Positions 33,257 through 40,938 of a stretch of DNA of 64,000 bases are shown one piece after another. The DNA is taken from positions 1 through 64,000 of the forward strand of contig JAUVAV010000011.1 of the NCBI GenBank assembly GCA_030591525.1. Direction: 5' to 3'. This stretch comes from a candidate division FCPU426 bacterium. GTDB taxonomy: Bacteria > Oederibacteriota > JAAXVQ01 > JAUVAV01. A model generated the notes under the pieces. It saw only the letters and a list, made by a program, of their open reading frames with translations, was not told where the DNA came from and ran no database searches. The position numbers and the translations under genes are program-made. Each line of letters begins with the position of its first letter. The stretch's first letter is position 1.

Positions 33257-34162
33257 ATGAAGTCCTTGTTTTTATTGCTGTCACTGGCCTGGCTTTTAGG
33301 AGCGTCTCCGCTGTATGCCGGCGTAAATCCCTTTATGGCCGGAACCGGGGACCGGACGGCGATCAAGCCCAGAGCGGGAAAAATCATCCTGTTCCAGCCC
33401 CTGGTTAATTTCAGTCACCGGGTCCAGAAGGAACTCAGAATTAAAATAACGGCTTTTGGCCGGGACATACGCCGCCATCCCGGCGGGAAATCTTTTTGGT
33501 GTTTTTTACTTCTGGCTTTTGCTTACGGCATAGTTCACGCTTTGGGGCCGGGGCATGGAAAAACTATTGTTACGTCCTATTTTTTATGGCGGCCGGGAAG
33601 TATGCGCCAAGGATTTCTGCTGGGCAACTTGATAGCTTTTGTCCATGTTTTTTCGGCTGTAATACTGGTGATGACGCTGTATTACGTTTTAAAAAAGAGC
33701 GGCCTGACCTCATTTGAGGGTTGGAGTCACAAACTCCAGACTATCAGTTATTCCCTATTAATGGTTCTGGGGTTTTTCCTGGCCTGGCGGGCTGGGATTG
33801 AGTTTAAAGCTGGGAGGTCCCCAACGGAAAAGGCCCCTTCCACGGACACCGGTATGAAAAACTTGATGATTACCGGCTTGATCACGGGAATGATCCCTTG
33901 TCCCGGTGCGGCCATCATACTTTCCTTTGCCATTATTGTGGGTATCCTATGGCCGGGTTTATGGGCCATGGTGTGCGTGGCTTTGGGCATGGGAATTACT
34001 ACCTCCAGTTTTGCTCTGGTTACGATCTTATCCCGCAGAACCATCCTCCGGTTGGCGAACCGGAATTCTAAAATGCTAATGCTGTCCCACGCTATCTTGT
34101 CCTGGAGTGGAGCTCTGGTCATCATAGCCCTCAGCCTGCTTTTACTGATTGAACAGCTTTAA
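33257..34162 (+). CDS. NicO/RcnA-family nickel/cobalt transporter
   Basis: 301 residues. A signal-like N-terminus, then six membrane helices. The first core helix carries HALGPGHGKTIV, the metal-binding HxxGxGHGK motif of NicO/RcnA proteins, and a later one GMIPCPGAAIILSFAI. The His-rich loop seen in RcnA is not obvious. With the DUF1007 gene upstream it forms the common Ni/Co transport pair; direction of transport (uptake or efflux) cannot be told from sequence. Confidence 0.88.
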   Translation: MKSLFLLLSLAWLLGASPLYAGVNPFMAGTGDRTAIKPRAGKIILFQPLVNFSHRVQKELRIKITAFGRDIRRHPGGKSFWCFLLLAFAYGIVHALGPGHGKTIVTSYFLWRPGSMRQGFLLGNLIAFVHVFSAVILVMTLYYVLKKSGLTSFEGWSHKLQTISYSLLMVLGFFLAWRAGIEFKAGRSPTEKAPSTDTGMKNLMITGLITGMIPCPGAAIILSFAIIVGILWPGLWAMVCVALGMGITTSSFALVTILSRRTILRLANRNSKMLMLSHAILSWSGALVIIALSLLLLIEQL

Positions 34163-34245
34163 AAAGGTAATATATTAGCCGTTCGTTATGGCATCATCAG
34201 CAATTGTAGGGGCGTTTAATATGTTAACCGCGAATTCCCCTGTTT

Positions 34246-34329
34246 TGTCATTCCGAGGAAGCGAAGCGAACGAGGAATCTCTTTGAAAACTAGGGGTTTT
34301 AGAGATTCCTCGCTTTGCTCGGAATGACA
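34246..34329. repeat. 84-bp imperfect inverted repeat, GTCATTCCGAG family
   Basis: TGTCATTCCGAG...GAGGAATCTCT pairs with AGAGATTCCTCG...CTCGGAATGACA. A well-known type of dispersed intergenic repeat. A broken half of the GTAGGGGC palindrome (34205-34219) lies just before it. It occupies the gap between the convergent NicO and EAL genes and may act as a terminator. Confidence 0.8.
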
Positions 34330-34383
34330 TTTTGGAAAGAAAAAGCTTATTGGAAACAGTCCCTAAAAAAGCCCTGTTCCGTT

Positions 34384-36168
34384 TCAGCCGGGGGGGGAAT
34401 TATCGGAGAGAGGATGAGGCCGGGATAAACAGCGGTTGTCTTTTAAAAGCGCGGTAAATTCCGGCGCGGGTATGGGACGAGAAAAAAGATATCCCTGAAA
34501 TTCATCGCAGCCCAAGTTGGTCAGAAAATCCAATTGCTTTTCATCCTCTACCCCTTCGGCGGTTACCTTGACCTTTAAACTGTGGGCCATGTAAGTTATG
34601 GTTGTGACAATGGCGGTATCGTCGGTATTGGTAAGGCACTCCTTAACGAAAGAGCGATCGATTTTCAGGGTGTTAATGGGAAAACGTTTCAGATAGGTCA
34701 GTGAGGAATAGCCGGTGCCAAAATCGTCGATAGCGATCTTGATCCCTTTTTTATTTAACCAGCGCAGAATCATGGAAGTGACGCTTACATCTTTCATGAG
34801 AATGCTTTCCGTGAGTTCCAATTCCAGTAAGCGGGGATCCATTCCGGTCTGGTGGCATACGTCCAGAACCATTTCTACCAGTTCCGGTTCCTGGAATTGA
34901 CGTCCGGAAAGATTAACTCCGATTCGCAGGGGCGGAAATCCCAGGTTTTGCCAGGCGATGTTTTGGAGGCAAGCGGTTCTTAAGACCCATTTTCCTATGG
35001 GAACAATCATGCCGGTTTCCTCGGCGAGAGGAATAAATTGATCCGGCATGATCATGCCGGTAGTCGGATGCTGCCAGCGCAGCAGTGCTTCCATTCCGGT
35101 TATCCGGCCGGTTCGTAAGCTGACTTGCGGCTGATAATAAACCTGGAATTCCTCCCGCTCCAGGGCGTGACGCATGGCGGTTTCCATGGAAAGGCGCTTG
35201 AGGGCGCTGGCGTTGAGTTGGGAAGTATAAAATTTATAATGGTTGCGGCCGGAGTTTTTGGCCTCGTTTAAGGCCGTATCGGCGTTTTTCAACAGGGACA
35301 TATGATCCTCGCCGTCCTCCGGATAAAGGCAGATTCCAATGCTGGCATTAATTTGCAGTTCGTGGTTTTCACATAGAAAAGGTTCTTGCAGTGCTTCCAT
35401 CAGGGTTTTGATTCTATTCAGAGCTTCGCGGAAATTATTAATATGGGGGAATAGCACGATGAATTCATCTTGCCCCATACGGGCCAGCGTATCGCCTTCC
35501 TGCAGATTTTCGCTCAAGCGCTTAGCGACGAGTTGCAGTAATTGATCTCCAATTATATGTCCCAGGGTGTCGTTGATAACCTTAAACCGGTCCAGATCCA
35601 GCAAGGCTACGGCTGTCTGGTGTCCTAAAAGGTGGGCTTCTTCCAATGCCAGCTTAAGGCGGTCATTAAAAAGCGAACGGTTGGGCAGACCGGTAAGGGG
35701 ATCATAAAACGCCAGGTGTTCGATTAATTGTTCAGACCGCTTGTGAACGGTGATGTCTTCCAGGTAACAGAGATAGTATGAAATTTGTCCTGGCGGATTC
35801 AGCAAGGGTTTTAAGGTGGCGAGACCCCAGAATAATTCTCCGTTTTTCTTGCGCAGGCGGAATTCACCCGCCCATTTCTCGCCGGCGGTGATAGTATTCC
35901 ATATTTTTTTGTAATCGTCAGTGTTCTGCTTGCCGGGATAAAAAAAGTTTAAATTAAGTTTGAGAATTTCCTCGACGGTATAACCGGTGAGCTGGGCAAA
36001 ACGGGTGTTGGCGTATTTAATATCTCCCTGGCTGTCAGCTACTACTACGGTGATAGGACAATGTTCTATAGTGCTGGAAAGCAAGTGAAATTGGGATGGG
36101 GGTTTTAATTTTTTAATAAAGGACAATAATTCATGAGGAGTCTTTGGAGTTTTCTCGTCTGTGGCCAT
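34384..36168 (-). CDS. PAS - degenerate GGDEF - EAL cyclic-di-GMP phosphodiesterase
   Basis: 594 residues, cytoplasmic. PAS domain at about 30-145 (ITVVVADSQGDIKYANTRFA, FYPGK). GGDEF domain about 165-325 with YDPLTGLPNRSLFNDRL but the active-site loop reads GQDEF instead of GGDEF, so diguanylate cyclase activity is doubtful. EAL domain about 340-575 is complete: MEALLRWQHP, ELTESIL, AIDDFGTGYSSL, LKIDRSF and TAEGVED, so c-di-GMP hydrolysis is expected. ATG 36168 has GAGG six bases before it; the alternative ATG 36174 is too close. The minus-strand gene stands alone, its upstream region holding a 103-bp repeat. Confidence 0.92.
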   Translation of the reverse strand: MATDEKTPKTPHELLSFIKKLKPPSQFHLLSSTIEHCPITVVVADSQGDIKYANTRFAQLTGYTVEEILKLNLNFFYPGKQNTDDYKKIWNTITAGEKWAGEFRLRKKNGELFWGLATLKPLLNPPGQISYYLCYLEDITVHKRSEQLIEHLAFYDPLTGLPNRSLFNDRLKLALEEAHLLGHQTAVALLDLDRFKVINDTLGHIIGDQLLQLVAKRLSENLQEGDTLARMGQDEFIVLFPHINNFREALNRIKTLMEALQEPFLCENHELQINASIGICLYPEDGEDHMSLLKNADTALNEAKNSGRNHYKFYTSQLNASALKRLSMETAMRHALEREEFQVYYQPQVSLRTGRITGMEALLRWQHPTTGMIMPDQFIPLAEETGMIVPIGKWVLRTACLQNIAWQNLGFPPLRIGVNLSGRQFQEPELVEMVLDVCHQTGMDPRLLELELTESILMKDVSVTSMILRWLNKKGIKIAIDDFGTGYSSLTYLKRFPINTLKIDRSFVKECLTNTDDTAIVTTITYMAHSLKVKVTAEGVEDEKQLDFLTNLGCDEFQGYLFSRPIPAPEFTALLKDNRCLSRPHPLSDNSPPG

Positions 36169-36254
36169 ATGCATCCTCGATTATATACCCGAACCGCCGG
36201 GGTTGATGCTTTTGGTACGGAAAATCTTCGGACAACTACTTGACTATGCAACTC

Positions 36255-36357
36255 ATTGCTGTCTAAATTAATCTGGATACCGGCTTTCGCCGGTATGACA
36301 AGCTAAGGCAAAGTCAAAAAATGGATGTCATTCCGGCATGATTTTAACCGGAATCCA
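36255..36357. repeat. 103-bp dispersed repeat with two hairpins (copy 2)
   Basis: Same length and nearly the same sequence as 7908-8010, with paired changes such as ATTTTAACCGG for ATTTTAGCCGG. Lies between the EAL gene and the pseudouridine synthase. Confidence 0.85.
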
Positions 36358-36410
36358 GTTTGGACACACATATATAAAATTATGATAACAATATAATATG
36401 CAATTTTCAA

Positions 36411-37167
36411 CTAAAATACTTCATGCTTTCCCAGATATCGCCACTGTCCGATCGGCAGCTTGCCAAGCGTGACGGCTCCGATCCGCACGCGTTTGATAGC
36501 TGTTACTTCAAGTTTGACTTGTTGGCACATGCGTCTAATCTGGCGTTTCCGGCCTTCGTTTAGAATAAATTGAAGTTGGTCAGGGTTAAGCAGTTTTACG
36601 CGCGCTGCTTTCAGGGGACGACCGTCCAGTGCCAGTCCGAATTTTAATAGCTTGACAGCTTGGTCTGTGAGATGGCCCTTAAAGCGTACGAGGTATTCCT
36701 TTTCCAGTCTCGACGGGGAGCCAACCAGCTTGCCGGGCGATGCGCCCGTCCTGTGTCAGGACCAGCAGTCCCTGGGAATTGATATCCAACCGGCCGGCCG
36801 GTGCGAGGCCTTTCAGATGGCCGGGCTTAAATTGCAACGGGGAGGTATCTTGGGGAAAACGAGTCTCAGGTTTGATCAAGGAAATCGCGGGCGCATACCC
36901 TTTTTCCGGCTGGGCAGAAACCACGCCCAGGGGTTTATTAAGTAAAATAGTCACCGTCTGATTTTGTCTGGCTAGGGCGCGGGTGTCCAGAACTACTTTC
37001 TGATGAGGATAGACTTTCGTTCCCAGAGTGTTTATAGGAAGATTGTCCACGTATACCCAGCCTCGTTCAATATAATTATCCGCTTCGCGCCGGGAACAGA
37101 GTCCGGTTTGCACCATTAGTTTTGAGAGCCGGATGGTTTTTGCCGGGGCGGGATGTTTATTGGTCAT
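36411..37167 (-). pseudogene. RluB/E/F-family 23S rRNA pseudouridine synthase with internal frameshift
   Basis: Read on the minus strand, an S4 RNA-binding domain ([20 protein letters not shown]) and the catalytic motif [17 protein letters not shown] (Asp is the nucleophile) run in one frame to about 36730. After CGG-CAA one extra base (near 36729) shifts the frame; the other frame continues correctly with [16 protein letters not shown], then NEGRKRQIRRMCQ and ends at the TAG at 36411-36413. Both parts together give a full-length enzyme of about 250 residues. So either the gene is broken by a one-base insertion or the assembly has an error there. ATG 37167 is preferred to the TTG 37179. Confidence 0.85.
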
Positions 37168-37232
37168 TTTTATATCCAATCTTTAGCCTGGGTATGGTCT
37201 AAAACATAAACATGTTTATGTTCAGGTAGTGG

Positions 37233-37260
37233 GTAGGGGCAAGGCATGCCTTGCCCCTAC
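37233..37260. repeat. 28-bp perfect palindrome, core AAGGCATGCCTT
   Basis: Lies between the divergent pseudouridine synthase and DUF374 genes, about 80 bp before the DUF374 start. Confidence 0.9.
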
Positions 37261-37338
37261 TGTGACTAAAAAAAATCAAGAAAATTCAATCTAATTATGA
37301 TATAGTATCAAAAAAATCGAGAGTAAAGAAGGACTATC

Positions 37339-37992
37339 GTGCACCGGTTAATCATGGTTTTTATTCCATTCGCGGTCCTGCTGGTTCGACTGCTCGGCTT
37401 AACTATGCGCATCAGACTGGTTGATCCCTTCGGAGCATCACCGCAGGCCGGAAAAAGAATCCCCATTATTTATGCTTTTTGGCATAATCAGCAACTCCTT
37501 TCCACATTTTATTTTCGCGGTTTTGGGGTTCGGGTTTTAGTTTCCCGTTCCCGGGATGGAGACTATATTGCCAGAACCCTGCACAGTTTGGGATTCGGGA
37601 CAGTCCGGTCATCTACCAGCCAAGGAAAGGTTAATGCCTTGCGTGGGCTGGCCCGGGAACTTAAAAAAGGCTTTAATGTTGCGATTACTCCGGACGGGCC
37701 TAGGGGTCCGGTATATCAGGCGCAGCCCGGCGCGGTTTTTCTAGCCGCGATGTCAGGGTATCAGGTAGTGCCGATTGGGTCTGCGGTAGACCGGGTCTGG
37801 AGGCTGCGTTCCTGGGATGGTTTTGAAATTCCCAAGCTCTTCAGCCGGGCGGTATTTTTTTTCGGTGAACCGTTGGATATACCCCGAAAGCTGGACCAGG
37901 CTCAAACTCAGGAATGGACAACCAAGTTACAGAATTGCTTGAACGAGGCGCAAAAAAAGGCAGTGGAAATAAATCAGACACCAGGGGTTTGA
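37339..37992 (+). CDS. DUF374 lysophospholipid-acyltransferase-family protein
   Basis: 217 residues. An N-terminal hydrophobic segment, then the acyltransferase motifs: AFWHNQQLL (in place of the usual HxxxxD block), SRSRDGDYIARTL, RSSTSQGKVNALRGL, ITPDGPRGP and AMSGYQVVPIG. The TPDGPRGP motif defines the DUF374 group of LpxL-like acyltransferases found in Gram-negative bacteria; they probably modify lipid A or other envelope lipids. Start is GTG with AAGAAGGA before it. The stop codon TGA lies inside a CTAGGAG-family repeat, so the terminal few residues (PGV) come from the element edge. Confidence 0.88.
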   Translation: MHRLIMVFIPFAVLLVRLLGLTMRIRLVDPFGASPQAGKRIPIIYAFWHNQQLLSTFYFRGFGVRVLVSRSRDGDYIARTLHSLGFGTVRSSTSQGKVNALRGLARELKKGFNVAITPDGPRGPVYQAQPGAVFLAAMSGYQVVPIGSAVDRVWRLRSWDGFEIPKLFSRAVFFFGEPLDIPRKLDQAQTQEWTTKLQNCLNEAQKKAVEINQTPGV

Positions 37993-38118
37993 GCAATTAG
38001 TCGGTTTTTTTGAGAATAGATAATAGAAAGTAGACCGCATTTGAGATATTTTATCTAATTTCTACTATCGAATCTCAAATGCTCTGGAGCCTGAGCAACT
38101 AATCGCTCAGGCTCCTAG
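37982..38118. repeat. 137-bp dispersed hairpin element, CTAGGAG family (copy 2)
   Basis: Begins near AGGGGTTTGAGCAATTAG and ends GCTCCTAG. It shares TAGACCGCA, CTCTGGAG and the terminal hairpin with copies at 33087 and 40452. It supplies the stop codons of both flanking convergent genes, DUF374 (37990-37992) and rpmB (38115-38117). Confidence 0.85.
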
Positions 38119-38309
38119 GAGACGACTTTTTTAACTTTATTCGAGCGGAGACAACGAGTGCAAACCATTACCCGGCGTACTACGCCATTAATTTCAGCGC
38201 GTACTTTTTGAAGATTAGGTTCCCAGCGCCGTTTGGTATGCCGCATGGAATGAGAAACTTTAAAACCAACCTGGTGGGTTTTATTGCAAATTACACATTT
38301 GACTGGCAT
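38115..38309 (-). CDS. rpmB: 50S ribosomal protein L28
   Basis: 64 residues, standard length. MPVKCVICNKTHQVGFKVSH begins the protein and CTRC follows near the C-terminus, so this is the zinc-binding (C+) form with two CxxC pairs. KRRWEPNLQKVRAEING is the conserved central part. ATG 38309 has AAAGGTG at the right distance; the longer frame from 38327 is not needed. It is divergent from recG. Its stop codon is provided by the adjoining repeat. Confidence 0.95.
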   Translation of the reverse strand: MPVKCVICNKTHQVGFKVSHSMRHTKRRWEPNLQKVRAEINGVVRRVMVCTRCLRSNKVKKVVS

Positions 38310-38378
38310 TAAGATAACACCTTTCATTAAAATAGAATGGAATTTATAACATGAAAGCCGCCGTATGACAAGCAGAAA

Positions 38379-40451
38379 ATGAAAAATTTACTAAATTTAA
38401 AAGATTCTGTTCAAGACTTAAAAGGCGTTGGTCCGCAGCGGGCGCGGCTGTTGAATAAATTGGGCGTTGGGACGGTGGAGGATCTTATTCGCTATTTTCC
38501 CCGGGCCTGGCAGGATCGGTGTCATTTAACTGAAATCCGGGCCCTTGAATCCGGGGCAATTACCACTCTCTGCGGCCTGGTTCGCAGGCGATCGACTTTC
38601 AGAGTGCGTTCGAATTTCAATATTACACGTATAGTCTTGGAAGATCAAACCGGACGGATCGAGGCTACCTGGTTCAATCAGCCTTACATGCGGAACCGCT
38701 TTCAGGATGGGCAGCGTGTTATGGTTCATGGGAAGGTGGAATTTAACCGCGCCTGGCGTATCATGAATCCTGAGTATGAAATACTGGAGGATGAAACAGA
38801 AAATCCGATCCACACCGGGCGCATTGTGCCGATATATCCCCTGACTGAAAAACTTACCCAGCGCGTATTGCGAAGCACTGTATATAATGTGCTGTCCCGG
38901 CTTCCGCAATCTCTGCCTGAGATAATTCCACCAACCGTAGTACGTAAAAATAATTTTCCTTCCCCTGGCCGGGCTGTCAACGACATTCATTTTCCGCCAA
39001 ATTTTCAGGCCCGGGACCAGGCCCGGCAACGGCTGGTCTGGGAAGAACTTTTGCTGCAACAGCTGGTCGTAGGGCGTTTGAGACACCGATACCAAGAGTC
39101 AAAAGGCACGGCTTTAAAAAGGGACGGAGCCGGGCTGGAAAAATTCACCTCCCATTTGCCCTTTGAACTGACTTCCGCGCAAGTCCGGGCCCGGGACCAG
39201 ATTTTTCATGATCTGGTTTCATCCCGGCCCATGCACCGGTTATTGCAAGGGGATGTCGGGTCTGGCAAGACTATTATAGCCGTATTAGCCATGCTTTTGG
39301 CGGTTGATTCCGGACGGCAGGCGGCCCTGATGGCGCCCACTGAGGTTTTGGCTGCCCAGCATTATATGAGTATTAAACAGCTGCTTGATCCTTGCGGCGT
39401 CAATATAGAATTGATTACTTCAGGAGGTACGGCCCCGGAGCGGCGCCGTATTCATGAGCGCTTGGCCGGCGGGGAGATCAACCTTGCCGTGGGAACACAT
39501 GCCCTGATCCAGCAGTCCGTGGTTTTTAATCATCTCGCCCTGGCAGTTATAGATGAACAGCATCGCTTCGGTGTTGAGCAGCGCGCCATGCTTAGAGCCA
39601 AGGGCCAACAGCCGCATGTGTTGGTTATGACCGCGACTCCCATACCTCGCACCCTGTCCATGACAGTGTATGGCGATCTGGATGTAACTACTATTAATGA
39701 ACTGCCCCCGGGAAGGAGGCCGGTTCAAACCAGATGGCTGGCCCGCGCTGAGGGCCGGACCGCCTATGAACAGGCGGCGCGCGCGGCAGAGAGCGGCCGG
39801 CAGGTGTATGTGATTTTTCCCTTGATTGAAGAATCCGAAAAAATGGATTTAAAAGCTTTGAATTCGGAATACGAGCATCTGTGTCAAAGGTTTAAGGGCC
39901 GGAAACTTGGTCTGCTGCATGGGCGGATGAAAACGTACGATAAGGAAAAAGTCATGGCAAAATTCAGGGCAGGAGAGATAGAAATACTGGCCGCGACCAC
40001 TGTGGTTGAAGTCGGGGTGGATGTTCCGAATGCCACTGTTATGGTAATAGAAAACGCTGACCGGTTCGGTCTGGCACAGCTGCATCAGCTTCGGGGCCGG
40101 ATAGGCCGGGGCGAACATGAGGGGTTTTGTTTCTTAATAGCTGATCCGGGCACGGCTGAGGGAAGGGCGAGGATGGAAATCATGACCCGCGTAACGGACG
40201 GATTTCAGCTGGCTGAGGAGGACCTGGCTCTGCGCGGTCCGGGTGAATTTTTGGGCCTGCGCCAGCACGGTCTGCCGGAGTTTAAGCTGGCCGATTTGTT
40301 ACGGGATGCAGCCTGCCTCGTGGAAGCCAGAGAAGCAGCCCAGGAGATTATCCGGCAGGATCCTGATTTACAGAAGCCGGAAAACCGTGAACTAGGACAA
40401 GTTTATGCGGCCATTTACGGAGAACGTGAGAGCCGGGTCAGGTCTGGTTAA
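38379..40451 (+). CDS. recG: ATP-dependent DNA helicase RecG
   Basis: 690 residues, normal length. N-terminal wedge/OB domain (about 1-200, starting LKGVGPQRARLLNKLGV), then superfamily 2 helicase motifs: GDVGSGKT (Walker A), DEQHRFGVEQR, TATPIPRTL, VVEVGVDVPNATVMV and ENADRFGLAQLHQLRGRIGRG. RecG regresses stalled replication forks and branch-migrates Holliday junctions. It is divergent from rpmB, a frequent pairing. A CTAGGAG-family repeat begins at the base after the stop codon. Confidence 0.97.
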   Translation: MKNLLNLKDSVQDLKGVGPQRARLLNKLGVGTVEDLIRYFPRAWQDRCHLTEIRALESGAITTLCGLVRRRSTFRVRSNFNITRIVLEDQTGRIEATWFNQPYMRNRFQDGQRVMVHGKVEFNRAWRIMNPEYEILEDETENPIHTGRIVPIYPLTEKLTQRVLRSTVYNVLSRLPQSLPEIIPPTVVRKNNFPSPGRAVNDIHFPPNFQARDQARQRLVWEELLLQQLVVGRLRHRYQESKGTALKRDGAGLEKFTSHLPFELTSAQVRARDQIFHDLVSSRPMHRLLQGDVGSGKTIIAVLAMLLAVDSGRQAALMAPTEVLAAQHYMSIKQLLDPCGVNIELITSGGTAPERRRIHERLAGGEINLAVGTHALIQQSVVFNHLALAVIDEQHRFGVEQRAMLRAKGQQPHVLVMTATPIPRTLSMTVYGDLDVTTINELPPGRRPVQTRWLARAEGRTAYEQAARAAESGRQVYVIFPLIEESEKMDLKALNSEYEHLCQRFKGRKLGLLHGRMKTYDKEKVMAKFRAGEIEILAATTVVEVGVDVPNATVMVIENADRFGLAQLHQLRGRIGRGEHEGFCFLIADPGTAEGRARMEIMTRVTDGFQLAEEDLALRGPGEFLGLRQHGLPEFKLADLLRDAACLVEAREAAQEIIRQDPDLQKPENRELGQVYAAIYGERESRVRSG

Positions 40452-40608
40452 CTAGGAGTTTGAGCAATTAGTCTATGACTAATTGCTCAAACTCCAGAGC
40501 AATTGAGAATTGAACAATAGAGCAATAGAAAAACTCAATTGCGGTCTATTTTCTATTGTTCAATTGCTCAGGAAATAAAAAAAACAGACTAAATGCTCAG
40601 GCTCCTAG
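40452..40608. repeat. 157-bp dispersed hairpin element, CTAGGAG family (copy 3)
   Basis: Bounded by CTAGGAG and CTCCTAG. The left hairpin (40455-40495) has a 19-bp perfect stem with a three-base loop. The whole element is the reverse complement relative of 33087-33235. From 40609 to 40832 the gap holds weaker hairpins such as CACCCCGG with CCGGGGTC and no gene. Confidence 0.88.
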
Positions 40609-40832
40609 TGTCGTGTCTCATAAATTCCATTAATATGTCACCCCGGTGTGATTGTAGCCGGGGTCCAGAAAAACATTATTTTTTACGGATAAAGTCCCTG
40701 GATTCCTCGGCCTGTCCTGGACGTAGCCGAAGGATTCCCACGGAATGACATTATTTTTTCCGCCGAGAATGATTCAAAACGCAACGCAACAAATAATACA
40801 ATAATAAATAAAGAATATTAACGAAACGAATG

Positions 40833-40861
40833 TTGAAAAGCATTTGTGCTTATGATATAAT
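40833..40861 (+). promoter_or_regulatory. Promoter of the giant secreted protein gene
   Basis: TTGAAA at 40833-40838, 17-bp spacer, perfect TATAAT at 40856-40861. It lies 78 bp before the start codon. Confidence 0.8.
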
Positions 40862-40938
40862 ATAACAAGTGCCAAAAGCTATATTTTAAAGATCATCTAA
40901 TCAATTTTATCAATCCTAAATTTATATGAAAGAAAATT

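Noticed and set aside
34246-34329. Classical rho-independent terminator of the NicO gene
   Set aside because: The stem is long and imperfect, matches a dispersed repeat family and has no T-tract; it may still terminate, but that is not shown.
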